From positions 1 through 64,000 of the forward strand of contig JAXLYE010000011.1 of NCBI GenBank assembly GCA_046351595.1: DNA of 64,000 bases, read 5' to 3'. Position numbers and translations under genes: made by a program. This document shows, piece by piece, positions 8,725 to 17,891 of this stretch. The notes under the pieces were generated by a model. The model made no database searches and was not told where the DNA came from. It saw only the letters and a program-made list of their open reading frames with translations. The first letter of the stretch is position 1, and each line of letters opens with the position of its first letter. The stretch is from JAXLYE01 sp046351595 (lineage in GTDB: Bacteria > Myxococcota_A > Polyangia > Palsa-1104 > JAEUJZ01).

Positions 8725-10887
8725 TTAATGCGTCGAGCCGTCCGCCTCATCCTCAACAGCACCATCGACGTCAACGTCCATGAGGGGCAGGCTGATCCGG
8801 AACGAGGTCCCCCTGTCGCGCGACGACTCGACCGAGATGCGACCGCCGTGCGCGATGACGATCGTCTTGGCGATGAACAGGCCCAGGCCCAGGCCCTGGG
8901 AGCGCTGGTGCTCGCCGTGGCCGCGCCGGAACGGCTCGAACAGGGCCGCCAGCATCTCGGGCGGAATCTCGCGGCCCTCGGGGTTCTCATTGTGGATCTC
9001 GCACGTCGCCTCACCGCCTTCGTAACGGAGCAGGATCGTGATGGGCCGGCCGCTCCGTCCGTACGCAACGGCGTTGCTGAGCAGGTTCGAGAGCATCTGC
9101 TCCAGCCGGCCGGCGTCCCAGCATCCGGGCGGCCCCGGCTCGATCTGGACGATGAAGCGGCGCGCCGGGTGCGCGGTCTGCAGCTCCTCGATTACGTTGC
9201 GCAGCACCTCGCCGAGGTTGACGCGGCGGCGGCTGAGCACGATGCCGCCGCCGAGCCGCGCCTGGGTCAGGTCGAGGAGCTGCGTGATCATGTGTCGGAT
9301 CCGCTCGGAGCTGGCCGCGATGCGCGCGACCAGCCGGTTCTCGTCCGCGCTCACGCTGTCGGACAGCAGCCGCGCGGCCACCGTGATTGCGTTGAGCGGG
9401 TTGCGCAGGTCGTGCCCGAGGATGCCGATGAAGCGCTCCTGGAACTGCGCGAGCTGCTCGCGCTCACGCGCCGCGGCCTTCTGCTCGGAGATGTCTTCGA
9501 CGGTGACCACGCCGCCGAGCAGCTCGCCCGCGGCCGACAGGACCGGAGCCCCGGAGGCGCGGATGATGCGCGAGGCGCCTCCGGGCGTGCGGACCTGGAG
9601 CTCCTCTCCGCGCACGACCTCACCGGAGAGCGCCCGCTCGATCGGGATCCGGTTCGGAGCGAAGGTCTCGCCCGTCGGCGTCCTGTACCCGATGGTCTTG
9701 TGCAGCTCACCGGTATGCAGGCCCGGCACGAGCGCGTCGCCGAGGAGCTCACGCGACACGCGGTTGCACAGGCTGGTGCGCCCCTGCTCGTCGGCGACGA
9801 TGACCCCGACCGGGAGCTGCTCGAGCGTGGCGTCCAGCCCCGCGCGCATCCGCTGCTCGGCCTCGTACAGCTGCGCGTTCTCCAGGGTCAGCGAGCAGTA
9901 GTCCAGGCACGCCTCGAGCAGCGCCAGATCGTCCGCCATGAAGCCCTCGCGACCGCCGTCGCGCCAGACCGCGACGACCCCGCACACCCGGCCGCGGTCG
10001 CGCAGCGGCACCAGCGCCATGCTGCTGACGTCGAAGCGATCGAGGTAGGGGTGCAGGGCCGGCCCCATGAAGGCGCGGACCTCCTCGCGGGTCGAGAAGG
10101 TTGTGATGCGCTCGTCGTCGACGGCGAGGCGCGGCGCCGCTTCCGGACCGAGCCCGGCGTCGAGCAGCTGGTGCAGCATCGCGGTGGCTTCGGGCCGGTG
10201 GTGCGCGATCGCCGCGAAGCCGGGCGCGCCGCGCGACAGCAGGTCGGTCCACACCAGGCAGCCGTCGCTGACCGAGGTGACCAGGGCGCTGCACAGGGCG
10301 TCAAGGACCGCGGTCACCGAGGGACCAGCGGCGAGCAGGCGCTTGGCCAGAAGCGCCACCAGCTGCAGGCGCCGGCTCTGACGGTGCACGGCGTCGCGCA
10401 GGCGCTGCGCGCGGAGGATCGCGTTGACCCGGGCGCGCAGCTCCTCCGGCGCGAACGGCTTGGAGACATAGTCGTCCGCGCCGGCAGACAGCCCCGAAAC
10501 CACGTCCGCCACCGCGAGCCGGTTGGCGGTCACCAGGATGACGGACAGGCCCGCGGTGTCCGAGTTGGCGCGCAGGAACCGGCACACCTCCTCGCCGGTG
10601 ATGTCCGGCATCACCCAGTCGAGCAGCAGGACGTCGGGCCGCTGCGACGAGCGCGCCAGCCGCTCGAGCAGGCTCGAGCCGTCGCGGAAGATCTCGGTCC
10701 GGTAGTCCGGGCCCAGCGCGTGCACGATGAGCTGCACCTCGAGCGGGCTGTCATCGGCGATCCAGACAAGGGGCCGCGCCCGATCGACAAACGCGTCGAC
10801 GAACGCATCGGCGAACGCATCGGGGACCGCAGCGGGCATCGCCGCGGCAGCCGGATCGGGAGGTCGGTGAGGGGCTTGCTCAGACAT
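8725..10887 (-). CDS. Receiver-GAF-PAS-histidine kinase
   Basis: This 720-residue protein has a receiver first: Asp90 in LLLDWVMPD, with Lys in YVSKPF. A GAF-like domain follows (about 175-340), then PAS (350-470), HisKA with GHDLRNPLNA (His492) and HATPase_c (NLLSNAVAYG; GLGLGLFIA). The N-terminus holds a short DAFxDAFVDAFVD repeat. Its start overlaps cheB by 8 bp, so it is the last coupled gene of the che operon. The receiver could accept phosphate from CheA, which would make the kinase an output module. That link is inference from gene order. Confidence 0.88.
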   Translation of the reverse strand: MSEQAPHRPPDPAAAAMPAAVPDAFADAFVDAFVDRARPLVWIADDSPLEVQLIVHALGPDYRTEIFRDGSSLLERLARSSQRPDVLLLDWVMPDITGEEVCRFLRANSDTAGLSVILVTANRLAVADVVSGLSAGADDYVSKPFAPEELRARVNAILRAQRLRDAVHRQSRRLQLVALLAKRLLAAGPSVTAVLDALCSALVTSVSDGCLVWTDLLSRGAPGFAAIAHHRPEATAMLHQLLDAGLGPEAAPRLAVDDERITTFSTREEVRAFMGPALHPYLDRFDVSSMALVPLRDRGRVCGVVAVWRDGGREGFMADDLALLEACLDYCSLTLENAQLYEAEQRMRAGLDATLEQLPVGVIVADEQGRTSLCNRVSRELLGDALVPGLHTGELHKTIGYRTPTGETFAPNRIPIERALSGEVVRGEELQVRTPGGASRIIRASGAPVLSAAGELLGGVVTVEDISEQKAAAREREQLAQFQERFIGILGHDLRNPLNAITVAARLLSDSVSADENRLVARIAASSERIRHMITQLLDLTQARLGGGIVLSRRRVNLGEVLRNVIEELQTAHPARRFIVQIEPGPPGCWDAGRLEQMLSNLLSNAVAYGRSGRPITILLRYEGGEATCEIHNENPEGREIPPEMLAALFEPFRRGHGEHQRSQGLGLGLFIAKTIVIAHGGRISVESSRDRGTSFRISLPLMDVDVDGAVEDEADGSTH

Positions 10888-11926
10888 GGTTCATGATCGC
10901 TTCGGCCATCTGGTCGAGCAGGACCGGGACGGCCCCGATTCCGGCTTCGATTACGCACCGCGACATTCCGTACACGATGCAGCTCTGCTGCGCCTCTCCC
11001 AGCAGGGAACCGCCGGCCGCGGCGATGGCCTGTGCCCCCTCGAGCCCGTCGCTCCCCATCCCCGTCAGCACCACGCCGAGGACCCCGGCTCCGACGGCCG
11101 CGGCGCCGCTCAGGAACAGCTCGTCCACCGCCGGCCGGTGCAGCCGGTGCGTCGGTGCGTAGTCGAGAGCAGAGACGAGCTTGCCGCTCCGGTTCACGAC
11201 TTTCAGGTGATGCCCGGCGCGCGCCAGCACGGCCCGTCCCGGCACAAGCTCCATGCCTTCCTCGGCCTCCAGCACGGCGAGCCCGCACGACTCGTTCAGC
11301 CGAGCTGCAAACGCGGCCGTGTACCCGACCGGAATGTGCAAGACGACGCCGATGGGAACCGGGAAGTCGGCCGGCAGGGCGCCGAGCAGACGGATCAGCG
11401 CCTGCGGTCCGCCCGTCGAGGTGCCGATGAGCACGAGCTCGCACCGCCTTCTCGCCCGCGGCCTGCTGCTGCCCGGCGGCGCGGGGGACGGAGCGGGCCA
11501 GGCCGCCGACGGAGCGAGCGCCGCGGCGCCGTGCAGCAGCACCGCGCGGACCAGCTCATCGGAGAGCTCGTACAGCCGATCCGTCGCCAGCGCGGTCGGC
11601 TTGTGGACGATCTCCACCGCGCCGCTGGCCAGCGCCTCGACGGCCTTGTCGCTGGTGAGATCGAGCGAGCTCACCGCGATGACCCGCGGCGCGCCCTTCT
11701 CGGGCAGCGCGCGCAGGAAGCCGACCCCGTCGAGCACCGGCATCATCAGATCCAGCGTCACCACGTCCGGCTTGAGCTCCTCGACCTTCTCCAGAGCTTC
11801 CAGCCCGTCGCGCGCGATGCCGACGACGTCCACCTGGCCGCTGCCGATGAGGAGGTCGCGGATGACCTTGCGCGTGAACGCAGAGTCATCGACCACCAGC
11901 ACGCGGATCCGTCGCTGCGCCATCAC
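10880..11926 (-). CDS. cheB: CheB protein-glutamate methylesterase/deamidase
   Basis: This 348-residue CheB removes methyl groups from chemoreceptors. The receiver domain spans about 7-120 (DDS at 13-15, Asp59 in TLDLMMP). A Pro/Ala linker at 137-160 leads to the methylesterase domain with Ser170 (IGTSTGG), His197 (LHIPVGYT) and Asp293 (TGMGSDG), the full catalytic triad. Its start overlaps the cheR stop by 4 bp and its end overlaps the next kinase by 8 bp. It works against the neighbouring CheR on the MCP of the same operon and is expected to be activated by CheA. Confidence 0.93.
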   Translation of the reverse strand: MMAQRRIRVLVVDDSAFTRKVIRDLLIGSGQVDVVGIARDGLEALEKVEELKPDVVTLDLMMPVLDGVGFLRALPEKGAPRVIAVSSLDLTSDKAVEALASGAVEIVHKPTALATDRLYELSDELVRAVLLHGAAALAPSAAWPAPSPAPPGSSRPRARRRCELVLIGTSTGGPQALIRLLGALPADFPVPIGVVLHIPVGYTAAFAARLNESCGLAVLEAEEGMELVPGRAVLARAGHHLKVVNRSGKLVSALDYAPTHRLHRPAVDELFLSGAAAVGAGVLGVVLTGMGSDGLEGAQAIAAAGGSLLGEAQQSCIVYGMSRCVIEAGIGAVPVLLDQMAEAIMNHV

Positions 11927-12744
11927 CGCACCTTCCGATAGAAGAACGATCCGGAGCGCTCCTCACAGACCAGCGCCGTCCCGAAGCGCAGCAGCGACTC
12001 GGACACACCGACGACGAGCACGCCGCCCGGCTGCAGCGCGGCGGTCAGGTGCTTGAGCACCTCCAGCGTACGCGCGTCGCGGAAGTAGATGAGGACGTTG
12101 CGGCACAAGATGAGATCAAAGAGCCCGAGCTCCTGCACCGCGGCCCCGTCGAGGAGGTTGAGGTGCTGGAAGCACACCGCGGCGCTGATCTGCGGAGCGA
12201 CCCGGATCCCGTCCTCCGCGATCTGCAGGTACTTGGCCGCGAGGTCGGCCGGGTAGCCCTCGCGCAGCGAGCGCCGGGCGTGGACGCCGCTGCGAGCGCG
12301 CACGAGGGCGCGCTGGCTGATGTCGGTGGCCAGAAGCTCCACCTTGTCGAGCAGCCCGCGCTCGGCCAGCAGCATCGCGAGCGTCAGCGGCTCCTCCCCC
12401 GTCGAGGAGGCCGCACACCAGATGCGCGGCGGCGCCTTGCGTCCGCACAGCGGTGCGATGTGCGCCGCGATGACCTGCTCCAGCGCCGCGCGCTCGCGGA
12501 AGAAGAACGTCTCGTTGACGACCAGCGCGTCGGTCAGCGCCGCCTGCTCGGCCCCGCTCGGGTCGTCGTAGCGGAGGTGATAGTAGTAGTCGAGGATCGA
12601 GTCGAACCCGGCCTCGGCGGCGCGGTCGGCGAGCTTGTACAAGAGGAGCTCGCGCTCGGCGGGCCCGTAGTGCAGGCCGATGCGCTCCTCGATGAGGCTG
12701 GAGAAGATCGTGAAGACCTGCGGAGACATCTCCAGCTTGGCCAC
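11923..12744 (-). CDS. cheR: CheR chemoreceptor methyltransferase
   Basis: This 273-residue CheR transfers methyl from SAM to receptor glutamates. The N-terminal helical subdomain (FTIFSSLIEERIGL) precedes the catalytic part with IWCAASSTGEEPLTLAML, the CheR form of the SAM-binding loop, and FDLILCRNVLIYF further on. It has no C-terminal pentapeptide-binding TPR extension. It starts 2 bp after the HEAT-repeat gene and overlaps cheB. All expected domains are present. Confidence 0.93.
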   Translation of the reverse strand: MAKLEMSPQVFTIFSSLIEERIGLHYGPAERELLLYKLADRAAEAGFDSILDYYYHLRYDDPSGAEQAALTDALVVNETFFFRERAALEQVIAAHIAPLCGRKAPPRIWCAASSTGEEPLTLAMLLAERGLLDKVELLATDISQRALVRARSGVHARRSLREGYPADLAAKYLQIAEDGIRVAPQISAAVCFQHLNLLDGAAVQELGLFDLILCRNVLIYFRDARTLEVLKHLTAALQPGGVLVVGVSESLLRFGTALVCEERSGSFFYRKVR

Positions 12745-12746
12745 GG

Positions 12747-15104
12747 TCAGCCCCTCTTGAGCAGCGCGCTGCAGATGTCGCGCACTTCAGGATCCGGGTC
12801 CCGGGCGGCGGCGTGGCCGAGCGCGACCGCCACCTCGGCGCCGCCGAGCTCGGCCAGCGCGCGGGCCGCGGCCTTGCGCGCCGCGACGTTCGGCAGGGTG
12901 AGCGCCTCGAACAGCGCCGCGTCCGCGTCCGGGGTCTTCATGCGCACCAGCGCGGAGGCGAGCGCGGAGGCGGCCTTGCCCTCCGCGGTCCGCAGCGCCG
13001 CCAGCACGCTCGGCACGCGGGAGCGGCGCCCGGCCGAGAGCGCGGCGTGCGCCGGGTGCCGTGCATCGGCGCGGCTGACCAGGTCGACGAGCAGCCGGTC
13101 GGCCTCGGGCCCCTCGCTCTCGGCCAGGAACGAGACGGCCGCGCTGCGCAGCTCTTCGTCATCGGACGAAGCGGCCGCCGCCAGCTCACCGAGCGCCGCG
13201 GGGCTTTTGAACTTGGCCAGGCCCGAGAGCGCGACCAGCCGCGTCGCGGCCTCGCTGGAGCGCGCCGATTCGATCAAGAGCGGGATGGCCTCGGGTCGCT
13301 GGCGCAGCCCGAGCCCGACCAGCGCGGCCCGCCGCACGTCCGGATCGCCCGCGGTCGCGGCCTCCTGCAGCAGACAGAAGGACTCGTCCGAGTGCAGCTG
13401 CGAGAGCGCATCCAGCGCCGCGATGCGGACCTGCCCGGCGTCGTCGCCGAGGCGCTCGGCCAGCGCCGCGACCGCGCTCTCGCAGCCGAGCCGGCCGAGC
13501 GCCTGGCAGGCGTAGTAGCGCACCCACGGATCCGGATCGGTCAGGCCCTGGCCGAGCACGTCCAGGCCGACCTCCGCGGCGCAGTGACCCAGGCCGCGCA
13601 TCGCGGCGGCCCGGATCCGCGGCGACGCCGAAGAGGCCTGCCGGCGCAGCCGCGGCCGGGCCTCGGGGTGGTCGACGAACGCCAGCCCGTAGGTCGCCAG
13701 CTCGCGCAGCCGGTCGTCGCCGCCCGCGCCCGCGCTCTCGTCTTCCAGAGCGGCCACGAAGACGGGAAAGGCCGACGGGAACCCGAAGGCGGTCAGCAGC
13801 CGCACGGCGGCGCGGCGCAGGCCGGGGTGCGGCGAGGCCGCGGCCTGCAGCGCCAGCCCCTCGGTCTTCGCGCCGCCCAGCGCCTGGATCGCGGCGAGAG
13901 CCGCCTGGACGACGCGGGCGTGCGGGTCGGCGAGCAGCGCGAACAGGCGCTCGAGCACGCCGACATCGCCGATGCGGGCGGCGGCCGCGCACGCGAGCGC
14001 CCGGACCTCGTGGTCGGGATCACAGAGGACCTCGTCGAGCACGCCCGGCGGCAGGGCCACAAGCGGCAGCAGCGCCGTGCGGTGGGCGCTGTCGGCGCTG
14101 CGCAGCACGTCGCGGAGCGCCGCTTCGGCGGGATAGGTCAGCCGCTCCAGCGCACGCCCGGCCTGCTCGGCAACCGCCGGCTCGCCATCGAGCAGGCGCA
14201 CCAGCACCGGGATCAGCGCCGGGTCGCCGAGCCGGCCGCCGAGGACGCAGAGCGCGGCCTGCTCCTTGGGGTCGGCCTGCTCCGCCAGCCGGATGAGCTG
14301 CGGCGTGAACGGGCCCACCCACTCGCGCAGGGTCTGATCGAGCGCCGCGGACGGGCCGAAGCGGAGCCCGTGCAGCTCGACCAGGTTGGCCAGGGCCAGC
14401 ACCACCCGGCGGGCGCGCGGCTCGTCGGGAGCCTCAAGCAGCGCGGCCAGCTTGGGGATGGCCGCGCGGTCGCCGGTCTGCCCGAGCGCACGCGCCGTCT
14501 CGTCGGCGAAGCGGCTGTCGGTGAGCAGGCGTGCGAGCGGCTCCAGCGCGCGCGGGTCGCCGACGCTGCCGAGGACCCCGATCGCGGCGAAGGTGCGGAA
14601 GAAGTTGTCGCTGAGCACGGCGCGCACGAGCGGCTCGACCGAGGACTCGCCGCCCAGGCGGCCGATCGCCTCGATGCCGCTGACCGCGACGTTGTCGTCG
14701 GTGTGATCGATGAGGCGGGCGAGCGCCGCGGCGGCCGTGGTGGCACCGCGCCGACCGAGGATCTGGGCCGCGTCCGCGACCACCGCGGCCACGGGGCTGT
14801 CGGCCAGCGCCAGCACGGCCGCATCCGTGCCCGGCGCGGTGCTGGCGACCAGCGCGTCCGCCGCCGCCGCGATCCCGCGCTCCGTCGAGCGCACGTCGCG
14901 CAGCCAGGTGCACAGCGGCCCCACCGCGTGCTCAGCGAGGGACACCAGGCCCGACACCACGGCGCGGCGCACGGTCCAGCTGCGCTCGGACAGCATGCCG
15001 AGCAGGCCGGGCACACCCTGCTCACCGAGCGCGACGAACCGATCGACCTGCTCGACCCGCTCGCGCTCCCCCTCGGTCAGCGAGGCGGGAGACAGCTTGC
15101 TCAC
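12747..15104 (-). CDS. HEAT-repeat protein of the chemosensory operon
   Basis: This 785-residue protein is built almost entirely of HEAT/PBS-lyase-like repeats of about 30 residues. Examples are AIGVLGSVGDPRALEPLARL, ARALGQTGDRAAIPKLAALL and ACQALGRLGCESAVAALAER. No signal peptide, membrane segment or enzyme motif is visible. It forms an alpha-solenoid and probably acts as a cytoplasmic scaffold. Its ATG overlaps the MCP stop by 4 bp and its stop lies 2 bp before cheR, so it is made with them. A core-operon HEAT protein is not part of canonical chemotaxis; it might link receptor arrays to another target. Confidence 0.85.
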   Translation of the reverse strand: MSKLSPASLTEGERERVEQVDRFVALGEQGVPGLLGMLSERSWTVRRAVVSGLVSLAEHAVGPLCTWLRDVRSTERGIAAAADALVASTAPGTDAAVLALADSPVAAVVADAAQILGRRGATTAAAALARLIDHTDDNVAVSGIEAIGRLGGESSVEPLVRAVLSDNFFRTFAAIGVLGSVGDPRALEPLARLLTDSRFADETARALGQTGDRAAIPKLAALLEAPDEPRARRVVLALANLVELHGLRFGPSAALDQTLREWVGPFTPQLIRLAEQADPKEQAALCVLGGRLGDPALIPVLVRLLDGEPAVAEQAGRALERLTYPAEAALRDVLRSADSAHRTALLPLVALPPGVLDEVLCDPDHEVRALACAAAARIGDVGVLERLFALLADPHARVVQAALAAIQALGGAKTEGLALQAAASPHPGLRRAAVRLLTAFGFPSAFPVFVAALEDESAGAGGDDRLRELATYGLAFVDHPEARPRLRRQASSASPRIRAAAMRGLGHCAAEVGLDVLGQGLTDPDPWVRYYACQALGRLGCESAVAALAERLGDDAGQVRIAALDALSQLHSDESFCLLQEAATAGDPDVRRAALVGLGLRQRPEAIPLLIESARSSEAATRLVALSGLAKFKSPAALGELAAAASSDDEELRSAAVSFLAESEGPEADRLLVDLVSRADARHPAHAALSAGRRSRVPSVLAALRTAEGKAASALASALVRMKTPDADAALFEALTLPNVAARKAAARALAELGGAEVAVALGHAAARDPDPEVRDICSALLKRG

Positions 15105-17467
15105 GTCGGCTCCGTTCGCGCCCGCAGCGACGGGCCTGTCACCGACGCGGCTCCGCCGGAGAGCCCTTCTTGCAGCCGCGCCTGCACCGCGTGGAGCGCC
15201 TTGCCGATGCGCAGCGCCGTCGCCGCCTGGTCCGAGCTGGTCCGCGTCAGGCCCTGCAGCCGCGCGGTCTGCTGCTCAGCGCTCGCGGCCAGGCCCCCGA
15301 GGATCTCGCCCTGCTGCGCGACCGCCTGCGCGGTCTGTCTCGCCAGCCGGCGCACCTCCTCGCTCTCACGCACGAGCGCGGTGGCGGCCTTGCCCTGCTC
15401 GGTGGTGGCGTTGGTGACCTCCGCGCTCATCCGCGCCACCTCGCGCGCCGAGGCCTCGAGCTCCTTGGCGCCGCGCGCCTGCTCGGCCACGGCGCGGGTG
15501 CTCTCGACCGCCTGCTTGCGGACCCCCTCGATCAGCCGCGCCACCTCGGCGGCCCCGCGCGCCTGCTCGGTCAGCGTGGTCACCGTCCCCTGCGCCGCGC
15601 CCGCGACCTCGCGGGTCATCGTGCTCACCGAGGCCAGCGCGCGGCTTGCGTCGGTCAACGCCGCCGCGGTCTTCTGCGTCAGCGTGCGCATCTGCACAAC
15701 GGCCTTGGCGAGCTGCGTCGCTCCCGTCGCCTGCTCCTCGGTGGCACGGGCGACCTTCTCGACGTGGGCCGTCAGCTGGCCGTTGGCGCGCACCACGTCG
15801 CGCAGCGCGCGCGCCTGCTCGGCCGTCGCCTCGCGCGTCTGCTGCGCCATGGTCCGCAGCTCGGCGGCGGACTTGGCGATGCCCTGCGTCGCCTGCAGCT
15901 GCTCGCCGGCCGCACGCGCGATCATCGGCCCTTCTTCGTTCAGCCGCGTCGTCGCCTGCGCCACCGACTGCACGGACTGCGCCTGCTCGGCGGTGGCGCG
16001 GTTGACCTCCTTGATCGAGCGGTCCAGATCCGCGACGCCCTGCAGGATGGCATTGAGCCCCTCACCCGCGGCGTCCGCGAGCTGGGCGCCCTCGTCGGCG
16101 ATGCGCACGCCCTCACCCAGCGACGAGGAGGCCTCGCGCGCCGTGCCCTGCAGGCCGCGGACGATCTTGGCCACGTCGGAGCTGGCGGCGGCGGCGCGGT
16201 CGGCCAGCGCCCGGATCTCCTTGGCGACCACCGCGAAGCCGCGCCCGTGCTCACCGGCGCGCGCCGCCTCGATGCTGGCGTTCAGGGACAGGAGGTTGGT
16301 GCGGTCCGCGATCAGGTTGATCGTCTGCACGATGTCGCCGATCTCCTCGGCGCGACGGCCCATCTCCTTCATCACCGCGGCCGAGTCGCCCATGGACTGG
16401 CGGATGCGGACCAGGCCGGCGATGGACTTGCCGACGGTGGCGCCGCCGTCGCGCGCCGACTGGCTCACGCGCTCGGAGGTGTGGCGCGCCTCTTCGACGA
16501 CGCCGAGGATGCGGCGCGACGAGACGTCGAGCATGGCCGTGGCGCTGGCGATGGTAGTGGCCAGCTGGCCGACCGCGGCCGCCGAGCCCGCGACGCCCTG
16601 CGCCGAGCGCGCGACCTGCTCGATGGCGGCGGCGCTGCTGTCGACGACGGCGGCGTTCTTCTCGGCGGTAGCCGCCACTTCTTCGACGGATGCGGCGATC
16701 TCGGTGATGGTGCTGGCGTTGGTGGTGGCCGCGCCCTCGAGGATCTTGGTCGACTCGGCGTTGCTGCGGATCGAGCGGGCCAGCTCCTCGGCGGTGGCCG
16801 CCGTCTGCTCGATCGCGGTCATCATCTCGGCGCTGTTGTCGCCGACGCGCGCCAGCATCCCCTGCACCGAGCCGACGGCGGTCGCGGCGCTCGCCATGCG
16901 CTCGCCGACGTCGCGGGCGTCCGTGGACAGGCGGCTGATGCCCTTGGCCATCTGCTCGATGGTGACGCTGACCGCCTCGATCGAGGCGGTGTTCTCCTGG
17001 CCGCGGCTCGCGGCACCGGCGACGCCGGCGCTCGTCGCTGCCGCCACGCCCAGGAGCTGCTGGCTCGCGGACGCCAGGTCCACGGCGTTTGCACCGACGG
17101 CCGTGATCGACCGCGCCACTTCCTCCAGCGCGCTCGCGGTGGCATCCGAGGACGAGGCCAGGCCGTCGCCCTGTTTTTTTACCGACGCGACCGAGCTGAC
17201 AAGCTCGCGCAGGCGGGCCGCGGTGCCCTCCATGCCGGCGAGGACCTCACGCGCCACCTCGCCGACCGCGGACTGCGAGCTCGCGAGCTCTGCGAGCACG
17301 CCGCCGGCCTCCTCGATGCGGGCCGCGAGCTCGCCGAGCGAGGCGCGGAGCTTTTCTGCACCACCGACCGACCGGCCGCGGGCGATGGGGCGCGCCGACG
17401 CCGCGGCTCCCGACGAGCGCGTCGCGCCTTCCTTCCGCGAGACCTTGCTTTGCCCCTTATTCGGCAT
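15101..17467 (-). CDS. Soluble methyl-accepting chemotaxis protein
   Basis: This 788-residue receptor has no transmembrane segment and no recognisable sensor domain. Nearly the whole protein is Ala/Glu/Gln/Thr-rich coiled coil. The hairpin tip that binds CheA/CheW is recognisable in the middle (INLIADRTNLLSLNASIEAA, then GRGFAVVAKEIRALADR). The arms on both sides are long, with many repeated EQ-type stretches such as ATEEQATGATQLAKAV that could be methylation sites. It overlaps cheW by 11 bp and the HEAT gene by 4 bp. Signal input may come through a partner such as the HEAT protein, since no ligand domain is visible. Confidence 0.9.
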   Translation of the reverse strand: MPNKGQSKVSRKEGATRSSGAAASARPIARGRSVGGAEKLRASLGELAARIEEAGGVLAELASSQSAVGEVAREVLAGMEGTAARLRELVSSVASVKKQGDGLASSSDATASALEEVARSITAVGANAVDLASASQQLLGVAAATSAGVAGAASRGQENTASIEAVSVTIEQMAKGISRLSTDARDVGERMASAATAVGSVQGMLARVGDNSAEMMTAIEQTAATAEELARSIRSNAESTKILEGAATTNASTITEIAASVEEVAATAEKNAAVVDSSAAAIEQVARSAQGVAGSAAAVGQLATTIASATAMLDVSSRRILGVVEEARHTSERVSQSARDGGATVGKSIAGLVRIRQSMGDSAAVMKEMGRRAEEIGDIVQTINLIADRTNLLSLNASIEAARAGEHGRGFAVVAKEIRALADRAAAASSDVAKIVRGLQGTAREASSSLGEGVRIADEGAQLADAAGEGLNAILQGVADLDRSIKEVNRATAEQAQSVQSVAQATTRLNEEGPMIARAAGEQLQATQGIAKSAAELRTMAQQTREATAEQARALRDVVRANGQLTAHVEKVARATEEQATGATQLAKAVVQMRTLTQKTAAALTDASRALASVSTMTREVAGAAQGTVTTLTEQARGAAEVARLIEGVRKQAVESTRAVAEQARGAKELEASAREVARMSAEVTNATTEQGKAATALVRESEEVRRLARQTAQAVAQQGEILGGLAASAEQQTARLQGLTRTSSDQAATALRIGKALHAVQARLQEGLSGGAASVTGPSLRARTEPT

Positions 17468-17891
17468 GGGCTTTGACTCCGATGAGCTTGGGTAGATTGA
17501 TGAGCATCACCATCCGCTCGCCCGCCTGGGCCACGGCCTTGATCAGGCCCAGGGCCTGCTCGTCGATGAGCTCGGGCGGCTCGCGGAAGGCGCTCTCGTC
17601 GAGGTCCAGCACCTCGCGCGCGCTGTCGACGAGCAGGCCGGCGGTGCGGCTGCCGACCTGCACGATGAGCAGGCGCGCGTCGAGGGAGCGCTCGGCCGCG
17701 GGCAGCCCGAAGCGCAGCCGCAGATCCACGACCGGCACCACCTGGCCGCGCGAGTGCACCAGGCCGGCGACGAACTCCGAGGTGCCTGGCACCCGCGTCG
17801 CTCCCTCGAACGACTCCAGGTGCAGCACGTCCGAGGCGGGCAGCACGTACTCGCCCCCGCCGACCTTGAACGCCACATGCAGCACGGTCAT
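17457..17891 (-). CDS. cheW: CheW coupling protein
   Basis: This 144-residue single-domain CheW couples receptors to CheA. It shows the CheW fold pattern: VAFKVGGGEYVLPASDVLHL, then GLVHSRGQVVPVVDLRLRFG and LLIVQVGSRTAGLLVDSARE. The ATG at 17891 overlaps the cheA stop (TCATG on the plus strand), giving translational coupling. A longer upstream reading frame is only the shadow of cheA. Confidence 0.92.
   Translation of the reverse strand: MTVLHVAFKVGGGEYVLPASDVLHLESFEGATRVPGTSEFVAGLVHSRGQVVPVVDLRLRFGLPAAERSLDARLLIVQVGSRTAGLLVDSAREVLDLDESAFREPPELIDEQALGLIKAVAQAGERMVMLINLPKLIGVKAHAE

Noticed and set aside
12813..17495. A very long plus-strand open frame (over 1500 codons) across the che region
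   Set aside because: It is antisense to the HEAT, MCP and cheW genes. Its translation is low-complexity Arg/Ala/Ser, as expected opposite GC-rich coding DNA.
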